The position numbers were made by a program, and so were the translations under genes. From the NCBI GenBank assembly GCA_031257955.1, contig JAIRNQ010000051.1:1-5205 (forward strand): 5,205 nt of DNA, written 5' to 3'. The notes under the pieces were generated by a model. It did not search any database, was not told the DNA's origin, and saw only the letters and a list, made by a program, of their open reading frames with translations. Positions 1 through 5,205 of this stretch are shown one piece after another. The stretch's first letter is position 1; every line of letters begins with the position of its first letter. This stretch comes from Deltaproteobacteria bacterium (GTDB lineage: Bacteria > Desulfobacterota > Desulfarculia > Adiutricales > Adiutricaceae).

Positions 1-58
1 GGGGAGGCAGTCCCCGGCGACACTTTTCGGTGAACCGCTTGATTTCTTTGGCGTCCAT
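1..58 (-). CDS. N-terminal fragment of a possible Fe-S/FAD pyridine nucleotide oxidoreductase (cut by left edge)
   Basis: From an ATG at 58 the minus strand reads MDAKEIKRFTEKCRRGLPP and then leaves the window, so only 19 residues are visible. The short stretch is rich in charged residues and has a Cys followed four residues later by Pro-Pro. In GltD/dihydropyrimidine-dehydrogenase-like flavoproteins the N-terminal [4Fe-4S] domain often begins with a Cys-x4-Pro-Pro-x-Cys pattern, so the match is suggestive, but the following cysteines lie outside the window. The start is uncertain. GGTGA lies only two bases before the ATG. An in-frame GTG at 64 and a TTG at 106 are alternatives; an in-frame stop at 107-109 closes the frame upstream. 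The gene follows mop in the same direction after about 220 bp, where an electron-transfer partner for a FAD-less enzyme would fit. The existence of a gene here is moderately supported; its family is inference. Confidence 0.42.
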   Translation of the reverse strand, partial: MDAKEIKRFTEKCRRGLPP

Positions 59-116
59 GGTCACCCGTGAGAAGAGGATCGGCTTAAGGTTGGACTTGCC
101 ACTCAATTAAGTCGTC

Positions 117-135
117 AAAATAATGCCTCAGGGCA
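117..135 (-). terminator. Weak terminator-like hairpin after mop
   Basis: On the minus strand a 4-bp stem TGCC/GGCA (124-127 with 132-135) with loop CTGA is followed directly by a T-rich run, TTATTTT (117-123). Position and order fit a Rho-independent terminator at the end of a roughly 140-base mop 3' untranslated region. The stem is short (a T-T mismatch, then two further A-T pairs), so termination would be weak, or the match may be chance. Confidence 0.28.
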
Positions 136-166
136 ATAGATTTCTGACCGGTGCCTGGTCGCGTTT

Positions 167-210
167 GGTCGGTCCCCGGTCGGTCCATGGTTGGTCACTG
201 GTCGGTCCTC
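167..210. repeat. 11-bp tandem repeat, four units
   Basis: Four head-to-tail 11-bp units start at 167, 178, 189 and 200. Units 1, 2 and 4 begin with the identical nonamer GGTCGGTCC; unit 3 is GGTTGGTCACT, two substitutions away in that nonamer. Degenerate copies may flank the array (GACCGGTGCCT at 146 and GGTCGCGTTT at 157). The array lies in the untranslated gap between the mop stop codon and the next gene. It could be a slippage-generated minisatellite or a row of protein sites on the same helix face; the sequence does not decide. Confidence 0.8.
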
Positions 211-232
211 TGTCACGTTCCGTTTTTCTTTC

Positions 233-259
233 TGGCCGCGCCAGTCGCGGTCTTGGCCA
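233..259. other. GC-rich inverted repeat downstream of the mop stop
   Basis: A perfect 5-bp stem CCGCG (236-240) / CGCGG (246-250) with a 5-base loop sits inside a competing pair TGGCC (233-237) / GGCCA (255-259). On the minus strand it begins about 20 bases after the mop stop codon. It is followed there by an A-rich rather than a T-rich run, so it is not a canonical intrinsic terminator. It could protect the 3' end of the mop mRNA, or be incidental. Confidence 0.3.
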
Positions 260-277
260 TCGCCGCCGATAGTGGTT

Positions 278-3109
278 TTAGACAGGGTTGGCCTTAATTT
301 CGGCCAGGGCGTCGTAAAGATGGGCCCCGAGAAAATACGGGTCCGGCGGGCTGGGCGCCTCTCCCCTGGCTAGGGCTGCCAGGCCGGTTTTGACTTTCTC
401 GGCCGTGGCCGGGAGTTCAAAAATCCTCACCCCGGTGGCCTGGTAAATGGCGTTGATAATGGCCATGTGACCGCCGGATTGGTAAAGCTCCGAGCAGCCC
501 GACGAACCAAATGGGCCGTCCAGCCTGGCGTTTTCGATGTGAATCAAAGTTATGTTGTCGGGGACGTCAAGAATCTGGGGCACCCCGCTGGAAACTAAGT
601 TAGTGTGCCTTTTTAGGTCTTCATAATTTTCCGAGAGGGCGAAGCCGACGCAGTGGGAGAGGCCCCCGTAAGCTTGCCCCTCGACGGCCAATTTGTTCCC
701 GATAACTCCAACGTCGCCCACCATGGTTAGGGACAGAACTATCGTTTTGCCGGTCGCAAGGTCGACTTCGACCTCGCTCATGAAAAGGCCGTACATGTAG
801 GTTGGGGTGGGATCGCCTTCGCCAGTGTTAGGGTTGATGCCGCAGCACCCGGTGTTGGACAGTTCGTGTAACCCCTTGTATTTGGTTGGAATGCCTTCGT
901 CGGTCATCTCGGCGTGGGAACGGAAGCCGCCGTCGGGCTTTTTCTTGGCTTCCAAAAGTTTCCCGGCGGCGTAAATGGTGGCGTTTCCGGCCATGTAGTG
1001 GCTGCGGCTACCAGCGGCGATGCCAGTGTCGGGGCAGAGTTTGGAATCGTTCATGACCAAACGGACTTGGTCCGGCTGAAGCCCCAGAGGTTTTAAGGCC
1101 TCGACGGTAAGGGTCAGGGTCCCAATGTCTCCGCCCTGGCCTTGGTCTTCCCAGGTGTTGTAATGGGTGACCGTCCCGTCGGGGTTTAATTCCAAGGCCA
1201 CCTCGGCCCGGTCAAAGGCACCGATGGTGACGTTAAACCCACCCCAGGCTAGGCCAACCCCGCGTTTTTTGCCCTCGCCCGACCAGCCGGCCACTCGCTC
1301 TTTAGCTTCCAAATACAGGGGGCGCAGCCGATCCATTATCCCCAGCATGGGATATTGTTTAAAAAGGTAGCCGTTAAGATTGGTTTCTCCAGGCTTGGCC
1401 ACGTTAAGATAACGGAACTCGAAGGGGTCGAGACCTATTTTCTCGGCCAACATGTCCATCAAAGTCTCGGACACCGTGTAGACTTGGGGTGAACCGAACC
1501 CCCGGTAGGCGACGCCAAAATTATGGTTGGTGTGGACAATCTTGGCCAAGCCGGTAACGTTAGGGACATTATAAGGGAAAGCGATGAATCGAACCACCTT
1601 CGATAAAAGGGCGTGGGCCAGCTCGGTATAAGGGCCGTGGTCGATGGCCATGTCGAATTCCAAGGCGTTTAAGCGGCCTTCGGCGTCGCAGCTCAGACGC
1701 GCGTTAGTATAAGAAGGGGTTCTTTTACCGCTAAAGTGTTGATGTTCCTCGTAACTCATGGTTAGGGTCACGGGGCGGTTAAGTATGGTGACGCAGGCCC
1801 CCACCAGAGCGTAGCTGCCCGGGCTGGTGGCGTAGCCGAAACTAGCCCCGGTCGGGTTTTCGATAATGCGGATATTGTCGGCCTCCACCCCAATCCCTTT
1901 GGCTATCGATTGCTGGGCAGTTTTTATGGCCTGGCTTTTACATTGGATCGTCAGCATCCCGTCCTCGCCCCAATAACCCTGAACCACGTCGGGTTCAATG
2001 GAGAGGTGCGGTTCCCGGGAAGTCTGAAAACTGCCTTCGACCATAAAAGGCGAGTTTTCCAATATCGGGCGTACGTCCTCACCCTTATAGAGCGGTTGTT
2101 GAATGTAGATGTTGGGCATGTCCTCATGGACCCTGGTGGCGTCAGGCAGGACCGAATCAAGGCAACTCAAATTTTCCGGCAGGGGCGCGAGTTCGACCCT
2201 GACTTTAGCCGCGGCCGCCCGGGCGTGAGCCCTGGTGTCGGCGGCCACCACGGCCACGGCGTCGCCGTAGCGAAACACTTTTTCGTCCGCCAGTATGGGA
2301 CGCTCGGAACCATTGGCTTTGCTCCTGGGGTGGATTACCGGGATGTTTATGCGGTTGGTGCCTTTAACGTCGGCCGCCGTAATCACTTTGACGACGCCAT
2401 CCATCTTTTCGGCCTCGGTGAAATCAACGTTTTTTATTATTGCGTGGCTAAGTCCCGGTTGGACTATGGCCAGATGTAGGGTCCCGGCCGGCATCTTCCA
2501 AGCGATGTCGTCGCCGTAGTCAGCGGTCCCGCAGACCTTGGCCAAGGCGGTGGGGCGGGGGTAATAGGTACCGTAGAGGCTTGATTTTTCCGGGTGTTTA
2601 TAGGTTATGTCGTCCATGGTTAGCTCGCCCCGAAGGACTTTGGCCGCCGCCATGACGGAATCGACGATAGGGACGTAGCCAGTGCAACGACAGACGTTTT
2701 GATGTTTTTGGAACCATTGCCGGACTTCGTTCCGGGTTGGGTCAGCCCGCAGGTCCAAAAGCGCTTTGGCCGAAACGATAAATCCGGGCGTGCAAAAACC
2801 ACACTGAACCCCGCCGTAGGTAATCCAGGCCATCTGCAGAGGATGGAGGTAATTTGGTGCGCCAATACCTTCAATAGTAGTTACGTGGCTATAATCTTCA
2901 ATTGTGCTGACTTTTTTTCTGCACGATCTAATCACCTTGCCATCGAGGATAACGGAACAGGCCCCGCATTGTCCGGCACAGCAGCCTATCTTAGTCCCTG
3001 TCAAACCCACTCGCCGCAACAATATCGCCAAAGTGTCACTTTTTGGGTCGCAAACTATGGATCTTTCTGCCCCGTTAAGAATTAGAGTAATTCGTCTTAA
3101 TTCATTCAT
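278..3109 (-). CDS. mop: Mop-type molybdenum aldehyde oxidoreductase (FAD-less, xanthine oxidase family)
   Basis: Predicted cytoplasmic enzyme that oxidises an aldehyde to a carboxylate, passing two electrons from a molybdopterin centre through two [2Fe-2S] clusters. Numbering from ATG 3109 (943 aa). The plant-type ferredoxin domain has C43, C48, C51 and C63; the helical second Fe-S domain has C103, C106, C140 and C142, with spacing identical to D. gigas Mop. The order Fe-S, Fe-S, molybdenum domains without an inserted FAD domain defines the Mop type. Residues matching D. gigas active-site positions are F424 (F421), R536 (R533), G700 (G697) and the base E874 (E869). Departures are Q656 where D. 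gigas has H653, GCSE instead of the usual GVGE around the catalytic Glu, and GASFGYA instead of GGTFGYK. A tail of about 30 residues ending KANPV extends beyond the 907-residue D. gigas protein. The ATG at 3109 is preferred over 3121 because only it has a Shine-Dalgarno. Family assignment is secure; the aldehyde substrate is unknown. Confidence 0.95.
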   Translation of the reverse strand: MNELRRITLILNGAERSIVCDPKSDTLAILLRRVGLTGTKIGCCAGQCGACSVILDGKVIRSCRKKVSTIEDYSHVTTIEGIGAPNYLHPLQMAWITYGGVQCGFCTPGFIVSAKALLDLRADPTRNEVRQWFQKHQNVCRCTGYVPIVDSVMAAAKVLRGELTMDDITYKHPEKSSLYGTYYPRPTALAKVCGTADYGDDIAWKMPAGTLHLAIVQPGLSHAIIKNVDFTEAEKMDGVVKVITAADVKGTNRINIPVIHPRSKANGSERPILADEKVFRYGDAVAVVAADTRAHARAAAAKVRVELAPLPENLSCLDSVLPDATRVHEDMPNIYIQQPLYKGEDVRPILENSPFMVEGSFQTSREPHLSIEPDVVQGYWGEDGMLTIQCKSQAIKTAQQSIAKGIGVEADNIRIIENPTGASFGYATSPGSYALVGACVTILNRPVTLTMSYEEHQHFSGKRTPSYTNARLSCDAEGRLNALEFDMAIDHGPYTELAHALLSKVVRFIAFPYNVPNVTGLAKIVHTNHNFGVAYRGFGSPQVYTVSETLMDMLAEKIGLDPFEFRYLNVAKPGETNLNGYLFKQYPMLGIMDRLRPLYLEAKERVAGWSGEGKKRGVGLAWGGFNVTIGAFDRAEVALELNPDGTVTHYNTWEDQGQGGDIGTLTLTVEALKPLGLQPDQVRLVMNDSKLCPDTGIAAGSRSHYMAGNATIYAAGKLLEAKKKPDGGFRSHAEMTDEGIPTKYKGLHELSNTGCCGINPNTGEGDPTPTYMYGLFMSEVEVDLATGKTIVLSLTMVGDVGVIGNKLAVEGQAYGGLSHCVGFALSENYEDLKRHTNLVSSGVPQILDVPDNITLIHIENARLDGPFGSSGCSELYQSGGHMAIINAIYQATGVRIFELPATAEKVKTGLAALARGEAPSPPDPYFLGAHLYDALAEIKANPV

Positions 3110-3115
3110 GGATAG

Positions 3116-3120
3116 CCTCA
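3116..3120 (-). promoter_or_regulatory. Ribosome binding site that decides the mop start
   Basis: TGAGG on the minus strand lies six bases before the ATG at 3109. The alternative in-frame ATG at 3121 has only TTTACTCTTT in front of it and overlaps this site. The D. gigas protein also begins close to the 3109 position in alignment. Confidence 0.6.
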
Positions 3121-3158
3121 TAAAGAGTAAATAATGAAACCCAACGTTTTCAAATTGG

Positions 3159-3188
3159 ATTATGTCTATGGACAGGTACTTAAGTCAT
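3159..3188 (-). promoter_or_regulatory. Possible sigma-70-like promoter for mop
   Basis: On the minus strand ATGACT (3183-3188, 4 of 6 matches to TTGACA) is followed after 18 bases by CATAAT (3159-3164, 5 of 6 to TATAAT). Transcription would start near 3152 and give a leader of about 40 bases. The mop-proximal part of the gap, 3121-3180, is AT-rich (19 G or C in 60), as expected for a promoter. An 8-bp palindrome ACTTAAGT (3178-3185) overlaps the -35 box. Chance matches of this quality are common. Confidence 0.28.
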
Positions 3189-3282
3189 GCGGCAAAGTGG
3201 CAGCGGCGGAGCCGGAGCTTCGCTTTATCGCCGTTAATACCGATCTTAAACCCCGTCCTGATTTGGAACGCGGAACGCGCGC

Positions 3283-4434
3283 TTAAAAGGCCGTTTCCAA
3301 TATTTGCCGAATGTCTTTTACTGACGCTTTCCGGCAATTGAATTTTAGCTGCACGCTTAGCAGGGCGTCCTCGGCGACTTTGTCGAGAAGTTCTTTTTTG
3401 GCGTTTACGTCCCGCAGTTTTCTGGGCAAGCCGCAGAGAACGACGAAATTGGACATGGCCCCGACGGCGTCCTTGGCTCGCTGATAGATGTCGCCCTTGG
3501 GCACCCGGCCAAAAACGTCTGCCAGCCGGGCGTATTTTTCGGCCGCCGCCGGGTAGTTGTACTCCATTACGTATGGCAACATGATTGCGTTGGCGAGGCC
3601 GTGCGGAACGTGAAAATGGGCCCCGAGGGGGCTGGCTATGGCGTGGCATAAACCTAAAAAGGCGTTGTTAAAGGCGATTCCGGCCATCAGCTCGGCTTGC
3701 AAGACCATGGTTCGTGCCTCAAGGTTCTGGCCGCTGTTTACGGCCACCGGCAGCCATCGGTAGAAAAGGCGCAATGATTCAAGGGCCAAAGCGTCGGTAA
3801 TGGGTTGGCTGATGCGAGACGTAAAAGCTTCCACCGCGTGGGTGATGGCGTCCAGGCCGGTGGACGCGGTTAGTGACGGGGGAAGCGTAAGGGTCAGTTC
3901 GGGGTCAAGGACGGCCACGTCGGGGGCGACGTGGGTGCTGGTCACCGTGAACTTTAGGTCCGCGGCCAAATCGGACAATACGGCGAACAGGGTCACCTCG
4001 CTGCCGGTTCCGGCCGTGGTGGGAACGGCGATTAACGGCCGGCCTTTGGCTCCGACTTTTCCAACCCCGCCGTACTGGCGAAGCGGGCCGGGATTGGCCG
4101 TCAGCAACGAGACCCCTTTGGCCGCGTCGATGGAACTGCCGCCGCCGACGGCCACCAGGATATCGGCGTTGGAGGATTTGAACAGCTCGAAAATCTCCCC
4201 GATCACCTCGGTGGAGGGGTCCTGCTTGACCCCGTCAAAGGTCAGGCAGTCCAAGCCGGCTTCGCGGATGCCGGGCAAGACCATTTCAAGGAGCCCGGCT
4301 TCCGATACCCCTTTATCCGTGACGACCATGGCTTTGGAACCGCCCAAGGTTTTGATCTTATCGGCGATGGTCCGCCTGGAACCTGGGCCGAATTCGATTT
4401 GGGTTAGGTTGTTGTAATAGTATGAAATAGTCAA
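3283..4434 (-). CDS. Iron-containing (group III) alcohol dehydrogenase
   Basis: Predicted cytoplasmic NAD(P)-dependent dehydrogenase interconverting an alcohol and an aldehyde or ketone. At 383 aa it has the usual family length. The N-terminal half is the nucleotide-binding domain with GGGSSIDAAK (97-106) and PTTAGTGSEVT (138-148). The C-terminal helical domain supplies the metal ligands D195 and H199 (in GLDAITHAVEAF), H264 (in GLCHAIASPLG) and H278 (in HVPHGLANAIMLP), with H274 at the position of the conserved catalytic His; all are present. Near the C-terminus the usual Asn-Pro-Arg is Asn-Cys-Arg (366-368). Translation starts at TTG behind a strong AAGGAG; the next in-frame Met is residue 36, which would remove the conserved first strand. 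It follows dctM by 142 bp and precedes mop by 173 bp on the same strand, suggesting linked alcohol and aldehyde oxidation. Family members act on ethanol, butanol, propanediols, lactaldehyde or sulfoacetaldehyde, so the substrate cannot be named. Confidence 0.94.
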   Translation of the reverse strand: MTISYYYNNLTQIEFGPGSRRTIADKIKTLGGSKAMVVTDKGVSEAGLLEMVLPGIREAGLDCLTFDGVKQDPSTEVIGEIFELFKSSNADILVAVGGGSSIDAAKGVSLLTANPGPLRQYGGVGKVGAKGRPLIAVPTTAGTGSEVTLFAVLSDLAADLKFTVTSTHVAPDVAVLDPELTLTLPPSLTASTGLDAITHAVEAFTSRISQPITDALALESLRLFYRWLPVAVNSGQNLEARTMVLQAELMAGIAFNNAFLGLCHAIASPLGAHFHVPHGLANAIMLPYVMEYNYPAAAEKYARLADVFGRVPKGDIYQRAKDAVGAMSNFVVLCGLPRKLRDVNAKKELLDKVAEDALLSVQLKFNCRKASVKDIRQILETAF

Positions 4435-4439
4435 AGTAT

Positions 4440-4445
4440 CTCCTT
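4440..4445 (-). promoter_or_regulatory. Strong Shine-Dalgarno fixing a TTG start
   Basis: AAGGAG on the minus strand is followed by five bases and then the TTG at 4434. No ATG or GTG lies in frame nearby, and the protein from this TTG starts at the family's normal N-terminus, so the TTG is taken as the true start of the Fe-ADH. Confidence 0.85.
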
Positions 4446-4495
4446 ATTATTATAAAATAAGTTATAAAATTTATTTAGTGTAATATTAGCTAAAA

Positions 4496-4525
4496 ATATT
4501 AAACTATCTAGGTATATATAATCAA
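4496..4525 (-). promoter_or_regulatory. Possible promoter for the alcohol dehydrogenase
   Basis: On the minus strand TTGATT (4520-4525, 4 of 6 to TTGACA), an 18-base spacer and TAATAT (4496-4501, 4 of 6 to TATAAT) lie in the very AT-rich gap upstream of the TTG start, giving a leader of about 55 bases. In DNA with 16 G or C in 110 bases, -10-like hexamers are abundant, so the exact choice is weak even though a promoter in this gap is plausible. Confidence 0.25.
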
Positions 4526-4544
4526 TATAACTATATATGATTAT
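4518..4544. promoter_or_regulatory. 7-bp inverted repeat, candidate operator
   Basis: ATAATCA (4518-4524) and TGATTAT (4538-4544) form a perfect inverted repeat separated by 13 bases, so the half-site centres are 20 bp apart, close to two helical turns, as expected for a dimeric regulator. It overlaps the proposed -35 box of the Fe-ADH promoter. A second element, the 8-bp palindrome TTAGCTAA (4486-4493), lies just downstream of the -10. The high AT content makes chance symmetry likely enough to keep this tentative. Confidence 0.33.
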
Positions 4545-4576
4545 GGAATAAGCCAAGGTTTTCGGTTCAGCTTGAC

Positions 4577-5205
4577 TCAACGAAGGAAATTCATTGGCAA
4601 GTAAGTGACTAAGGTAGGAACATAAGTAATTATCATTAGTATAAATATACTGATAAATACCCAGCTCCATATGGGTTTGATCAATTTTTTCAGGGGCACC
4701 CCGGTGACTATCGAGGAAGTGAACAAGCCCACCCCGACCGGCGGTGTCAAAAGCCCGATGATCAAGTTGACGCACATGACGATTCCGAAATGCAGGGGGT
4801 CGATGCCCAGTTTGGTGACAATCGGCAGAAAAACCGGGACCAATATTATGATCGCGGCTATGGTCTCCATGGTCATGCCGACAAACAAAAGGAATATGTT
4901 AAGCAAAAATAAAAGGGCCCATTTATTGCTGGTCAGGGAAAGAAGGAGGTTGGCGATGCGCTGGGGAATCTGATCCAGGGCCATGGTCCAGCCAAGGATA
5001 TTGGCCATGGCCACGATTAGCATGATCGCCGCGCTCGTGACTCCGGTTCTTTCCAGAATGACTGGCAAATCCTTCAACTTTAGCTTACGGTAGACAAAAA
5101 AACCCAAAACGAGGGCGATGAAGGAAGCCGTGGCCGCCGATTCGGTTGGCGTGGTCAAGCCGCCTAAAATGCCGCCGAGAATGACCACGGGAACCAACAA
5201 GGCTG
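4577..5205 (-). CDS. dctM: TRAP transporter large permease, DctM family (C-terminal half, cut by right edge)
   Basis: The large membrane subunit of a tripartite ATP-independent periplasmic transporter; with a small permease (DctQ) and a periplasmic binding protein (DctP) it imports an organic anion using the sodium or proton gradient. About 209 residues are visible of a family length near 425; the frame is open to the right edge, so the start is missing. The visible start, VPVVILGGILGGLTTPTESA, is a family signature region, followed by several long hydrophobic segments and the second signature GLLTPPVGVGLF near the end. The last helix precedes the tail YLPMNFLR and a TGA at 4577. The gene is upstream of the Fe-ADH on the same strand, separated by an AT-rich 142-bp gap without a clear terminator. 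DctP and DctQ would be expected beyond the right edge. The substrate is carried by the binding protein and cannot be read here. Confidence 0.94.
   Translation of the reverse strand, partial: ALLVPVVILGGILGGLTTPTESAATASFIALVLGFFVYRKLKLKDLPVILERTGVTSAAIMLIVAMANILGWTMALDQIPQRIANLLLSLTSNKWALLFLLNIFLLFVGMTMETIAAIIILVPVFLPIVTKLGIDPLHFGIVMCVNLIIGLLTPPVGVGLFTSSIVTGVPLKKLIKPIWSWVFISIFILMIITYVPTLVTYLPMNFLR

Noticed and set aside
167..210. The 11-bp repeat as a CRISPR array
   Set aside because: The units are far too short, directly abutting and without unique spacers, and no cas gene is present.
236..250. GC hairpin as the intrinsic terminator of mop
   Set aside because: On the minus strand it is followed by A-rich, not T-rich, sequence, and the T run on the plus strand precedes the stem. 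It was kept only as an inverted repeat.
1910..2479. 189-codon plus-strand open frame inside mop
   Set aside because: It lies fully antisense to the conserved molybdenum domain of mop, has no recognisable motif, and is explained by codon bias in the opposite strand.
3185..3649. 154-codon minus-strand open frame overlapping the 3' end of adh
   Set aside because: It is mostly the Fe-ADH read in another frame, with Arg/Gly/Pro-rich low-information sequence. It runs about 100 bp past the adh stop but shows no ribosome site or motif.
3800..4417. 205-codon plus-strand open frame inside the alcohol dehydrogenase
   Set aside because: It is antisense to the conserved NAD- and metal-binding regions of the Fe-ADH and shows no domain; a shadow frame.
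4551..4575. AAGC...GCTT hairpin just after dctM as a terminator
   Set aside because: The stem depends on two G-T wobbles after four base pairs and has no T run behind it.
4431..4775. 114-codon minus-strand open frame across the dctM end and the AT-rich gap
   Set aside because: The first half is dctM out of frame and the second half is Tyr/Ile/Leu-rich translation of AT-rich DNA. It has no domain and it overlaps the Shine-Dalgarno and start of adh.

Overview
The window carries three recognisable genes and one gene fragment, all on the minus strand. Read in transcription order (right to left) they are: the C-terminal half of a TRAP transporter large permease (DctM family, cut by the right edge); an iron-dependent (group III) alcohol dehydrogenase; a FAD-less molybdenum aldehyde oxidoreductase of the Desulfovibrio gigas Mop type; and the first ~19 codons of a further protein cut by the left edge. 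The content (TRAP uptake, Fe-ADH, Mop-type enzyme without a flavin domain) suggests an anaerobic bacterium. The close residue-by-residue match of the Mop N-terminus to my memory of the D. gigas enzyme points towards Desulfobacterota or a similar gut or sediment anaerobe. The taxon cannot be fixed from this sequence alone.

Layout: 1-58 is the start of a minus-strand reading frame with a Cys-x4-Pro-Pro pattern that resembles the N-terminal Fe-S domain of GltD-like pyridine nucleotide oxidoreductases. 59-277 is an intergenic stretch holding an 11-bp tandem repeat, a GC-rich hairpin and a weak terminator-like hairpin. 278-3109 is the complete mop gene. 3110-3282 is a 173-bp gap with a possible promoter near mop and a short opposite-strand frame. 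3283-4434 is the complete Fe-ADH, which starts at TTG behind a strong Shine-Dalgarno. 4435-4576 is a strikingly AT-rich gap (16 G or C in the 110 bases 4441-4550) with promoter-like and inverted-repeat elements. 4577-5205 is the dctM fragment.

Working together (inference): a small solute, possibly an organic acid or a hydroxylated or sulfonated acid, enters through the TRAP system. The Fe-ADH interconverts an alcohol and an aldehyde, and Mop oxidises the aldehyde to the carboxylate. Mop lacks a flavin domain and must pass electrons to a separate carrier. The truncated gene at the left edge is a candidate for that electron-transfer partner. The three gaps of 142, 173 and about 220 bp, each with possible signals, suggest a same-direction cluster that may have several transcription starts rather than one tight operon. 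No mobile element, CRISPR array or RNA gene was found.
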